Below, one piece after another: positions 8,590-13,805 of a DNA stretch of 14,459 nucleotides. The DNA is taken from NCBI GenBank assembly GCA_964435235.1, contig CAYSXZ010000035.1:1-14459 (forward strand), read 5' to 3'. The notes below the pieces were generated by a model, which did not search any database, was not told where the DNA came from, and saw nothing but the letters and a program-made list of their open reading frames with translations. Each line of letters opens with the position of its first letter. The stretch's first letter is position 1. Position numbers and translations under genes: made by a program. Source of the stretch: JAVZJR01 sp964435235 (GTDB lineage: Archaea > Micrarchaeota > Micrarchaeia > Anstonellales > Bilamarchaeaceae).

Positions 8590-9069
8590 ATGGCAATAGC
8601 TGAAGGATTTTTACAAATCTTTGAACCTGCTGTATTCTCCACGGCCACAGCGATATTCATTCTCTCCTTCTTAATTTGGGAATTCCCTCGCTCCATCAAG
8701 ATAATAGATGAAGAGTATACAAAAGGCGTCTATCCTGAGACTGGAAGGGTTCTCGACATAATAATAATGATTATAGGGTTAGGGTGTATCCTCTTTCTCT
8801 ATCTTATGCGCGGAATGGATGATATTGGATATTTTATGCTGCATGATCCGCGGGCACCTGTTTTTATTATAGTCATAGCAGCGGTTCCGCTTCTGATATT
8901 TATGGGATATGTAAAGAGGGTTCTTGCTAGGATAGACAGGCATGAATCGATAACAGTATTTCTGGTTCATAATTTCTTAGATTTAGCCCACACTGCCTTC
9001 TTTATAACATTTTCATTTATTTTTATCACTACTACTATCTATCTCATGTTCGACATGGTACTCCGATGA
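8590..9069 (+). CDS. Four-helix integral membrane protein, function unknown
   Basis: This 159-residue protein is not recognised. Hydrophobic segments lie at about 12-30, 54-73, 89-107 and 122-153; the last is long enough to be one helix plus a flanking strand, or two short helices. A conserved-looking loop between helices 1 and 2 (EFPRSIKIIDEEYTKGVYP) is polar and mixed-charge. Helix 4 contains polar residues (H127, N128, D131, H134) that could line a site in the membrane; this is an inference. The gene starts 7 nt after gatE, with GAGGTGATG just upstream of the ATG, so it is probably in the same transcript, though no functional link to GatDE follows. No signal peptide or metal motif is evident. 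Confidence 0.8.
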   Translation: MAIAEGFLQIFEPAVFSTATAIFILSFLIWEFPRSIKIIDEEYTKGVYPETGRVLDIIIMIIGLGCILFLYLMRGMDDIGYFMLHDPRAPVFIIVIAAVPLLIFMGYVKRVLARIDRHESITVFLVHNFLDLAHTAFFITFSFIFITTTIYLMFDMVLR

Positions 9070-9130
9070 AATGTTATTAAAGATTTGCGGATAATGAATG
9101 TACAATTAAGAGATGTTAAGGTGATTCGAA
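9070..9130 (+). promoter_or_regulatory. Short spacer with possible promoter and GGTGAT ribosome site
   Basis: A TTATTAAAG element (about 9075-9083) lies at a distance that allows a separate transcript for the next gene. GGTGAT at 9120-9125 precedes the ATG at 9131 and can pair with the 16S 3' end (GGAUCACCUCCU). The gene may alternatively be read through from gatE. Confidence 0.4.
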
Positions 9131-9409
9131 ATGGCTAAGAAAAAAAAGATTAAGGAAAACGTAAAACCAATTTTAGAACGCATGCCTGAGTGCGAAGGTC
9201 CTGCAGAGGGCCCTTCACCCACAACAGAACCAAACCCTTATCTGCCGGGATATTTGCTCATAGCTCTTGGCCTGCTTGCTCTTCCAATAAATTTTGGGCT
9301 AATAGAGATGCTTGAGTTTGCAAGGGCCTGGCCTCTCCTAATGGTTATCTTTGGATTTGTACTAATAGCAAAGGTCAAGATATGTAAGTTGAAAGGGATG
9401 GATATCTAA
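9131..9409 (+). CDS. Small two-helix membrane protein with LiaI/LiaF-like transmembrane region
   Basis: The protein has 92 residues. A basic, lysine-rich N terminus (MAKKKKIKENVK) is followed by a Pro/Glu-rich linker with one Cys (20-37) and two helices at about 38-55 and 66-82. The hydrophobic part, LPGYLLIALGLLALPINFG...WPLLMVIFGFVLIA, has the 'G.LLIALGLL...WPLL.I..G..L' pattern of the LiaI-LiaF-like transmembrane domain, common in small bacterial and archaeal membrane proteins of unknown or envelope-stress roles. The basic N terminus suggests a cytoplasmic tail. The stop codon directly abuts the stop of the opposite-strand GAPDH gene. Function cannot be stated. Confidence 0.75.
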   Translation: MAKKKKIKENVKPILERMPECEGPAEGPSPTTEPNPYLPGYLLIALGLLALPINFGLIEMLEFARAWPLLMVIFGFVLIAKVKICKLKGMDI

Positions 9410-10411
9410 TTATATCTTTTTAACCTTTTTAATGAAATCAACAAGCCGGTTTGAATAACCGAACTCGTTATCGTACCATGCAGATATTTTTACCAATCTT
9501 CCTTTCGCTTTTGTGAGGGTTGAATCTACTATCGATGATTCTGGTCTGCCTATTATATCTGTTGAAACGAGTTGTTCCTCGCTATACGCAAGAATGCCTT
9601 TCAATTCCTCGTTTGAAGCTCGTTTGAGTTCGCTGTTTATCTCTTCCGCGCTCCCTTCTCTTTCTAACAAAAGCGCCATATCATTCATAGAGCCGCACGG
9701 AACTGGAACTCGAAATGCTATACCATCCATCCTCCCGTGCAATGCTGGTATAACCTCTCCGATTGCCTTCGCGGCGCCAGTAGTTGTTGGTATTATGTTT
9801 ATAGCCCCTGCCCTTGCCCTTCGCCAATCATCATGACTTCCGTCGAGAATACGCTGGTCGTTTGTGTAAGCGTGGACAGTACTGAGGAATCCGCTTTCTA
9901 TGCCAAACTTTTCGTGGACTACCTTCAGGACGGGCGCGAGACAGTTTGTTGTGCAGGAAGCAAGCGAAAATATTTTCATGTCTTTAGTTATTATATGATC
10001 ATTGACCCCAGGAACAATTGTTGCATCCACTCCCTTCCCGGGCGCGGATATTAGTACCTTCTTTGCTCCTGCCTTTATATGTTTTTCCGCATCTTCCCTA
10101 GAGCGAAATTCTCCTGTACTTTCAAGCACAAGGTCAATGTCTAGTTCCTTCCAAGGAAGTTTAAGCGGGTCGACCTCGCGAACCCATTTTATCTCGTGAT
10201 CGTTTACTACAAGGTTTCCGTTCTTTACTTCAACTGTGCCGTTAAATCTTCCATAAACAGAATCGTATTTGAACAGGTGGGCGTGCATCTCCACTGCGCT
10301 TCTCGTATTTATCGCAACGATATCAAAATCCCTTCCGACTGCACCTTGAGCCAATGCTGCTCTCAGGAACATCTTTCCTATTCTTCCGAATCCGCTAATC
10401 GCAACTCTCAT
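9410..10411 (-). CDS. gap: Type I glyceraldehyde-3-phosphate dehydrogenase (bacterial/eukaryal-type GAPDH)
   Basis: This 333-residue cytoplasmic enzyme interconverts glyceraldehyde-3-phosphate and 1,3-bisphosphoglycerate with NAD(P). A Rossmann fold opens with ISGFGRIGKMFLRAAL (residues 5-20). The catalytic motif ASCTTNCLAP puts the nucleophile at C153, and the base is H180 in STVHAYTNDQ. These are signatures of the phosphorylating type I family; most archaea use the unrelated-looking type II enzyme. Cofactor positions are unusual: VAIN is followed by T36-R37 instead of the NAD-selecting Asp, and DGSH (S192) replaces the usual DLPH, as in NADP-using plastid enzymes. This suggests NADP or dual use by inference. 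GGGTGG (10416-10421) lies 4 nt before the ATG. Direction (glycolytic or gluconeogenic) is not shown. Confidence 0.97.
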   Translation of the reverse strand: MRVAISGFGRIGKMFLRAALAQGAVGRDFDIVAINTRSAVEMHAHLFKYDSVYGRFNGTVEVKNGNLVVNDHEIKWVREVDPLKLPWKELDIDLVLESTGEFRSREDAEKHIKAGAKKVLISAPGKGVDATIVPGVNDHIITKDMKIFSLASCTTNCLAPVLKVVHEKFGIESGFLSTVHAYTNDQRILDGSHDDWRRARAGAINIIPTTTGAAKAIGEVIPALHGRMDGIAFRVPVPCGSMNDMALLLEREGSAEEINSELKRASNEELKGILAYSEEQLVSTDIIGRPESSIVDSTLTKAKGRLVKISAWYDNEFGYSNRLVDFIKKVKKI

Positions 10412-10446
10412 GAATCCACCCTTAACAAAAACGATATTGAGGATTA

Positions 10447-10456
10447 TTATTTAAAG
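10447..10456. promoter_or_regulatory. Shared TATA element between GAPDH and the divergent membrane-protein gene
   Basis: The palindromic TTTAAA at 10450-10455 sits between two divergent genes: about 40 nt from the GAPDH ATG on the minus strand and about 38 nt from the ATG at 10491 on the plus strand. Both genes have clear ribosome sites (GGGTGG; GGAGGT at 10478-10483). One symmetric element could serve both, or each strand may use a slightly shifted box. Confidence 0.45.
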
Positions 10457-10490
10457 ATTTTGTAGGATGTAAAATCTGGAGGTAACTACT

Positions 10491-11078
10491 ATGAAAATCG
10501 TGCAGGAAGGACCCGGACGGATGGTTTTGAAGGATTACAACATCTCTCAATTTATCGTGGGACTCCTATCTATCGCGGTTGGCGTCGGCATTATTTTATT
10601 CCTTGGTTCTCCAGCCAACATGCAGGTATACGTATTCGGAGCGATCTTCGCACTTGTCGGGCTATTCGTGCTCTTTACCACAAAAATAATCAATATAACC
10701 CTCGAAAAGGCAGGCAGATGTAGGTTTTCGACGCGGGGGCTTATTAGTGGTGAGTCAAGCGAATGCAACGCAGACGAGATAAAGGAATTAAGGCTCGAGA
10801 AGATTTCTGTTGCTTCAAGTAAGGGCAGGACAGAATATCGGTATACTATCACTTTCGTATTGAAAAATGGTCGGGAACTGTGTTTTGAGTTTGGTACTGT
10901 GCCAGCAACGAGCGTGATGGATGTCATATCGTCGCCACACGAAAAGAAAAGGGCTGAGGCGAAGCAGATAGCAGATTTTCTTGGAATACCGTTGGTTGTA
11001 ATCGGCCCGCCAAGCACTGGAGAGATATTAGGCATGGTAAAACAGACGATTGATAAACAGATGGAATCATTCAAGTAG
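10491..11078 (+). CDS. Two-helix membrane protein with a soluble beta-rich (PH-like-looking) domain, function unknown
   Basis: The 195-residue protein starts at an ATG 7 nt after GGAGGT. A short polar N terminus (MKIVQEGPGRMVLKDYN) is followed by helices at about 19-38 and 46-64. A soluble part of about 130 residues then has alternating strands (KIINITLEK, KELRLEKISV, RYTITFVLKNG, ELCFEFG). It ends in a helix and AKQIADFLGIPLVV, an ending common to proteins that place a PH-like or DUF-type domain after a hairpin of two helices. Such proteins are widespread and mostly uncharacterised. The soluble domain would face the cytoplasm if the two helices form a hairpin; this is inferred. Its 3' end overlaps the opposite-strand ATPase gene by 12 nt. 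Confidence 0.75.
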   Translation: MKIVQEGPGRMVLKDYNISQFIVGLLSIAVGVGIILFLGSPANMQVYVFGAIFALVGLFVLFTTKIINITLEKAGRCRFSTRGLISGESSECNADEIKELRLEKISVASSKGRTEYRYTITFVLKNGRELCFEFGTVPATSVMDVISSPHEKKRAEAKQIADFLGIPLVVIGPPSTGEILGMVKQTIDKQMESFK

Positions 11079-12386
11079 ATAGAGCCAGAGTGGAACCAGC
11101 TTTATTACTCTGCCATCTTTTGTCTTCTGCGTGCTAAAATCATTTTTTGTTATGAGCAGGCCTTCTGTGCTGTCTTCAAAATGCTTGAAAAACGAATGCA
11201 GCCCCTTAATATCTGCACTGTTGATTGTCTGCTGGTATTTGACCTCTATGGGCAACGGGGAACCCTTTTCTTCCACTACAAAATCAACTTCGGTTTTGTT
11301 TTTCCAGTAGTTAACTCTGTTGCCCTTTTTCAGAAGATGCACGAAAACGCTGTTCTCAGCAAGAGCGCCGATGTTTTCATAGCCGAAGTAAGACGTATGC
11401 AGAATGTTGTCTATGGTGAAGATTTTCTTTTCCTTCTTGATTTGCATTGAAGAGCTCTTTGCATAATACTCAACAAGATAAATCAGGAATGAATTTGACA
11501 GATAATCAATGTAATTTTGGGTTGTTCTGAGGTTTATCTGCAATGCATCGGATATTTTTCTGTAGCTGAACCTCTGGCCAATGTTCTGCAAGGCAAATCT
11601 TCCTATCTTTTCAAGTGCCGTCACGTCCTTGATTTCCCAAAGTTTCAGTATGTCCTTGTAAAGAATGGTTTCAAAATACAGTTTTGCAATCTTCAGTTTT
11701 TCTTCAGGATTTTCTTCAAGCAGTATTCTGGGGAAGCCCCCATAGACAAGGTATTGCTGCAGATATTTGTCAAGATCAAGCTGAGCGTATTTTTTGTACT
11801 TCTCATCTAATGTTTTTGCTTCGGGTAGAATGACATTTTTTATTTGCAGGAATTCATTGAAAGAAAAGGGATAAACTTGTATAGGCGTAAACCTGCCTGC
11901 AAGATAGTAAAGGTCCTTGCTTTTCCAAAGGGTTGCACTCGAACCTGAAACTGAAACTATGAGTTTTACGTTTTTCCTGAAACGGTCAAAGACGTTTTTC
12001 AGCTGCTGCTCCCAGTTTTCAAAATATTGCACTTCGTCGAGAAAAACGTACTTTCTTCCTTCTGCCGAACCATTGAATGTGGAGACAACATCCATAATGT
12101 CCTGGAAGCTGTTTTTTACCGCAATCTCATCGCAGTTAACCAGTAGGATGTTTCTTGTTGGAATCTTCTTCTCCTTGATAAGATGCTCTATAAGCTGGTA
12201 TATCAAGGTGGTCTTGCCAGATCTCCGTATGCCTGAGATTAGCTCTAATTCTTCCTCTTCAACATGAGCTTTTAGCTGCTCAAGATATTCCTTCCTTTTA
12301 ATGCCTACCAATGCCGATGGAACATCTCCTGTGGCCCACCATGGATTAAGCTCCTCGAATATCTTCAGTTTTGATATGTCTGCCAT
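11067..12386 (-). CDS. AAA_14/DUF4143 family ATPase (COG1373-type)
   Basis: From the ATG at 12386 this gives 439 residues. The N-terminal AAA_14 domain carries a Walker A loop, GIRRSGKTT (about 53-61), and Walker B YVFLDEVQ (about 113-120), with a sensor-like SVSGSSA. A middle winged-helix-like region follows (FSYRKISDALQINLRTTQNY). The C-terminal DUF4143 part has EVDFVVEE and LPIEVKYQ, a pattern that recalls restriction-endonuclease-like folds (D/E...E-V-K) and is shared by the family. Proteins of this group are abundant and often strain-variable in archaea, and their cellular job is unknown. An in-frame TTG at 12404 would add six residues, but the TATA box 26 nt before the ATG favours a leaderless transcript starting at 12386. 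No ribosome site is seen. Two palindromes upstream may control it. Confidence 0.9.
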   Translation of the reverse strand: MADISKLKIFEELNPWWATGDVPSALVGIKRKEYLEQLKAHVEEEELELISGIRRSGKTTLIYQLIEHLIKEKKIPTRNILLVNCDEIAVKNSFQDIMDVVSTFNGSAEGRKYVFLDEVQYFENWEQQLKNVFDRFRKNVKLIVSVSGSSATLWKSKDLYYLAGRFTPIQVYPFSFNEFLQIKNVILPEAKTLDEKYKKYAQLDLDKYLQQYLVYGGFPRILLEENPEEKLKIAKLYFETILYKDILKLWEIKDVTALEKIGRFALQNIGQRFSYRKISDALQINLRTTQNYIDYLSNSFLIYLVEYYAKSSSMQIKKEKKIFTIDNILHTSYFGYENIGALAENSVFVHLLKKGNRVNYWKNKTEVDFVVEEKGSPLPIEVKYQQTINSADIKGLHSFFKHFEDSTEGLLITKNDFSTQKTKDGRVIKLVPLWLYLLE

Positions 12387-12408
12387 AGCGATATTTAGGG
12401 CCAAAATC

Positions 12409-12416
12409 CTTTAAAA
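12409..12416 (-). promoter_or_regulatory. TATA box of the ATPase gene
   Basis: The minus strand reads TTTTAAAG, centred about 26 nt upstream of the ATPase ATG at 12386. That spacing puts the transcript start at or next to the start codon, consistent with the missing Shine-Dalgarno site. Confidence 0.6.
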
Positions 12417-12422
12417 TGTTAA

Positions 12423-12446
12423 TTTTGACTACCGCAGTAATCAAAA
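12423..12446. repeat. 24-bp palindrome 1 upstream of the ATPase (candidate operator)
   Basis: The left half TTTTGACTAC and the right half GTAATCAAAA are inverted copies with one mismatch pair, separated by CGCA. It lies 7 bp upstream of the ATPase TATA box. Its left half is identical to that of the second palindrome. Such doubled dyads beside a promoter usually bind a dimeric repressor or activator. The binder is unknown; the ATPase itself has a winged-helix-like segment. Confidence 0.7.
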
Positions 12447-12455
12447 ATATACATT

Positions 12456-12479
12456 TTTTGACTACTATACTAATCAAAA
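12456..12479. repeat. 24-bp palindrome 2 upstream of the ATPase (candidate operator)
   Basis: The halves are TTTTGACTAC and CTAATCAAAA around a central TATA. It repeats the design of palindrome 1 with a 33-bp start-to-start distance, close to three helical turns, so both sites face roughly the same side of the DNA. An alternative reading as ends of a small mobile element is not excluded. Confidence 0.7.
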
Positions 12480-12513
12480 TGGCACTTTTACTGGGATTGC
12501 TCTTCTTGCTCGC

Positions 12514-12643
12514 TTACATGCATTTGCTTCGCTGGTGCAGGCCAGAAGGTCGACATAACCGGTAGCAGTTCTCTCCAAATTTGCCTTCTTCACAGTTTCT
12601 GCAAACACACTTGAGAGTTTCCTCGAAGAAATGGTTTGCTCAT
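12514..12643 (-). pseudogene. Possible frameshifted cysteine-rich mini-gene
   Basis: An ATG at 12641-12643 opens MSKPFLRGNS; a shift of one base near 12620 continues into LKCVCRNCEEGKFGENCY and then RLCRPSGLHQRSKCM with a TAA at 12514-12516. The second part has the cysteine spacing C-x-C-x2-C-x8-C-x3-C in about 20 codons plus a later Cys, which looks like a small metal-binding knuckle. Neither frame alone gives a complete gene: the cysteine frame is closed by a TGA upstream and has no start, and the ATG frame stops after 17 codons. It may be a decayed gene, a gene with a sequencing error, or chance. A longer ORF in a third frame here overlaps the tRNA and is not supported. Confidence 0.25.
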
Positions 12644-12645
12644 GC

Positions 12646-12650
12646 AAAAA
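12646..12650 (-). terminator. Oligo-T stretch after tRNA-Ala
   Basis: Five T residues directly follow the discriminator base A73 on the minus strand. Oligo-T tracts are typical archaeal termination signals. No CCA is encoded, so the 3' CCA must be added by the CCA-adding enzyme. Confidence 0.5.
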
Positions 12651-12760
12651 TGGACTCAAGGGGATTTGCAGTTTGGCATTCGATTGCGAACATTGCCAAA
12701 GTTTCGCACCCCTGGCCTCTCGCGTGCAAGGCGAGCGCTCTACTACTGAGCTATGAGCCC
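12651..12760 (-). tRNA. tRNA-Ala (anticodon UGC), intron-containing
   Basis: Removing a 38-nt intron leaves a 72-nt tRNA (no CCA) that folds completely. The acceptor stem GGGCTCA pairs with TGAGTCC and contains the G3-U70 wobble that identifies alanine tRNAs, with A73. The D-stem is GCTC/GAGC with loop AGTAGTA. The anticodon stem CTCGC/GCGAG carries CTTGCAC, anticodon TGC. The T-stem is AGGGG/CCCCT, and the T-loop after splicing is TGCGAAT. Exon 1 is 12760-12703 and exon 2 is 12664-12651. Two bases depart from near-universal ones: position 18 in the D-loop is A instead of G, and position 55 in the T-loop is G instead of U. All stems are intact, so decay is unlikely. The gene is divergent from DUF357-ksgA. 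Confidence 0.93.
12665..12702 (-). other. 38-nt archaeal tRNA intron inside the T-loop (between positions 59 and 60)
   Basis: The junctions form a near-canonical bulge-helix-bulge. The outer helix is the T-stem AGGGG/CCCCT. The central 4-bp helix is TGCG (12708-12705) with TGCA (12670-12667). The 3-nt bulges are AAA (12704-12702) and AAT (12666-12664). The inner helix is TTTGGCA (12700-12694) with TGCCAAA (12678-12672), with a C-C mismatch at its base. Cutting after the second base of each bulge, the usual position for the archaeal splicing endonuclease, gives the 7-nt T-loop. Exact ends could slide by one base because of repeated A residues. Confidence 0.85.
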
Positions 12761-12785
12761 ATGTGTAATTAGGTATTAACAGAGA

Positions 12786-12799
12786 TTTTATTAAATAAT
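12786..12799. promoter_or_regulatory. Shared AT-rich TATA region between tRNA-Ala and DUF357-ksgA
   Basis: TTTATTAAATAAT is centred about 24 nt before the DUF357 ATG (12817) and about 32 nt before the tRNA 5' end (12760). The plus-strand spacing implies a leaderless DUF357 mRNA, and no ribosome site is visible there. The same stretch reads TTTAATAAA on the minus strand, suitable for the tRNA promoter. Confidence 0.55.
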
Positions 12800-12816
12800 T
12801 TCTTTTTTAACCGTTT

Positions 12817-13065
12817 ATGAACGAAAGAGAGCGAGCGTTGAAGGACATAAAGAAGCTAGAAGACGCGATAAAAGAGTTCGAGAAAAGCGGGCTTGCCAAG
12901 AAATATCCAGAACCGTACAACTGGGCAAAGAATTATCTTCACGATGCCGAGTATTATTTTGAAAAGGGAAATTACTTTACATCCTTTGGCTGTGCAAACT
13001 ATGCCTATGGAATAATAGATGGAATAATTATACACGAAGGCAAGAAAAAAGAGGAATGTAGATGA
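12817..13065 (+). CDS. DUF357 family protein
   Basis: This 82-residue, all-helical, soluble protein matches the archaeal DUF357 pattern: a charged N-terminal helix (ERALKDIKKLEDAIKEFEKS) followed by NYLHDAEYYFEKGNYFTSFGCANYAYGIIDGII, with the family's 'Y..DA.yF...gdy..af...nYAyGliDg' core. It probably folds as a short helical hairpin. DUF357 proteins are confined to archaea and have no assigned activity; adjacency to RNA-modification and translation genes has suggested a related role. The stop overlaps the ksgA start in an ATGA arrangement, so translation of the two is likely coupled. Start: the only plausible ATG, with a TATA box 24 nt upstream and no Shine-Dalgarno site, hence leaderless. 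Confidence 0.88.
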   Translation: MNERERALKDIKKLEDAIKEFEKSGLAKKYPEPYNWAKNYLHDAEYYFEKGNYFTSFGCANYAYGIIDGIIIHEGKKKEECR

Positions 13066-13805
13066 GACTAAAAAAGAGGCTTGCCCAAAATTTTCTTACG
13101 GATAAGAATATACTAGGAAAAGAGGTTAAACTAGCTAAGGTTGAAGGAAAAGTGGTTTTAGAGATAGGCGCTGGTGATGGTAGGCTTACATCGGAGATAG
13201 TCGCTGCAAATCCAAAATTATTGTATGCTATAGAGAAAGATGAGAGATTAGCGGGCGTCCTCAAAGAAAGATTTGCTGGGAAAAATAGGGTAGTTGTAAT
13301 AGAAGGGGATTTTTTAGAGATTGAACTTCCCAGATTCGATGTCGTGCTTGGCAATATACCGTACTACATATCTTCTGATATAATCTTCCGCCTTGCGAGA
13401 TGCGGGTTTGAACGCGCTGTTCTAATAGTTCAGAAGGAATTTGCTGAGAAGATGGTAGCAAAACCGAATGAGAAAAATTATGGGAGGTTAAGCGTAACAT
13501 CTCAGATTGCCTTCAACATTTCTCTCGTCCAGATTGTTCCAAGGCATCTTTTCTTCCCGCAGCCGAAGGTCGATTCTGCATTAATCGTACTTAGGCCAAC
13601 TGGGCGAAGGTTAACTGAATTTGAAGAGGATGTAATAAGGGCACTTTTCCAACATAGGAATAAGACTGTTGCGAATTCACTTCTGGATTCAAAAAGATTT
13701 ACGAAGGGGAGTATCGTACTTCTCAAAGATTACTATAAAAGGAGAGTAAGAACCCTCTCAAAGGAAGAATGCCTGGAGATAGCAGCTATTCTGAAAACTC
13801 AATAG
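13062..13805 (+). CDS. ksgA: 16S rRNA (adenine-N6,N6)-dimethyltransferase KsgA/Dim1
   Basis: This 247-residue SAM-dependent enzyme dimethylates the two adjacent adenines in the helix 45 loop of 16S rRNA during small-subunit assembly. Motifs in order: QNFL at 9-12 (family X motif), EIGAGDG at 34-40 (motif I, SAM binding), acidic E58 (ribose contact), G82-D83, N-I-P-Y at 98-101 (motif IV, target adenine binding), and FFPQPKVDSA at 164-173. The C-terminal small helical domain starts at about 185 (FQHRNKTVANSL). Length is a little below the usual 260-280, with a short C-terminal domain. It overlaps DUF357 by 4 nt and the converging AMMECR1 gene by 20 nt. Also called rsmA; the archaeal enzyme is often called Dim1. 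Confidence 0.97.
   Translation: MRLKKRLAQNFLTDKNILGKEVKLAKVEGKVVLEIGAGDGRLTSEIVAANPKLLYAIEKDERLAGVLKERFAGKNRVVVIEGDFLEIELPRFDVVLGNIPYYISSDIIFRLARCGFERAVLIVQKEFAEKMVAKPNEKNYGRLSVTSQIAFNISLVQIVPRHLFFPQPKVDSALIVLRPTGRRLTEFEEDVIRALFQHRNKTVANSLLDSKRFTKGSIVLLKDYYKRRVRTLSKEECLEIAAILKTQ

Noticed and set aside
8123..8596. 157-codon minus-strand ORF opposite the end of gatE
   Set aside because: Ser/Leu-rich shadow of the Lys/Glu-rich helical tail of GatE, with no promoter or ribosome site.
10547..11074. 175-codon minus-strand ORF opposite the two-helix membrane protein
   Set aside because: Antisense reading with no family pattern; the plus-strand gene has a strong GGAGGT site and coherent helices.
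12423..12479. CRISPR array
   Set aside because: There are only two units, each is itself a palindrome, and the spacer between them is only 9 bp.
12474..12659. 61-codon minus-strand ORF next to tRNA-Ala
   Set aside because: Its start is a TTG lying within tRNA exon 2, and the product has no recognisable pattern; the cysteine-rich frame is the more notable reading of the same DNA.
12665..12702. tRNA-Ala as a pseudogene broken by an insertion
   Set aside because: All stems pair perfectly, the G3-U70 identity pair is kept, and the inserted 38 nt have proper BHB junctions, so a spliced intron explains it better.
12405..12816. Integrated element using tRNA-Ala as attachment site
   Set aside because: No integrase gene and no second copy of the tRNA 3' end were found nearby; the ATPase alone does not show integration.
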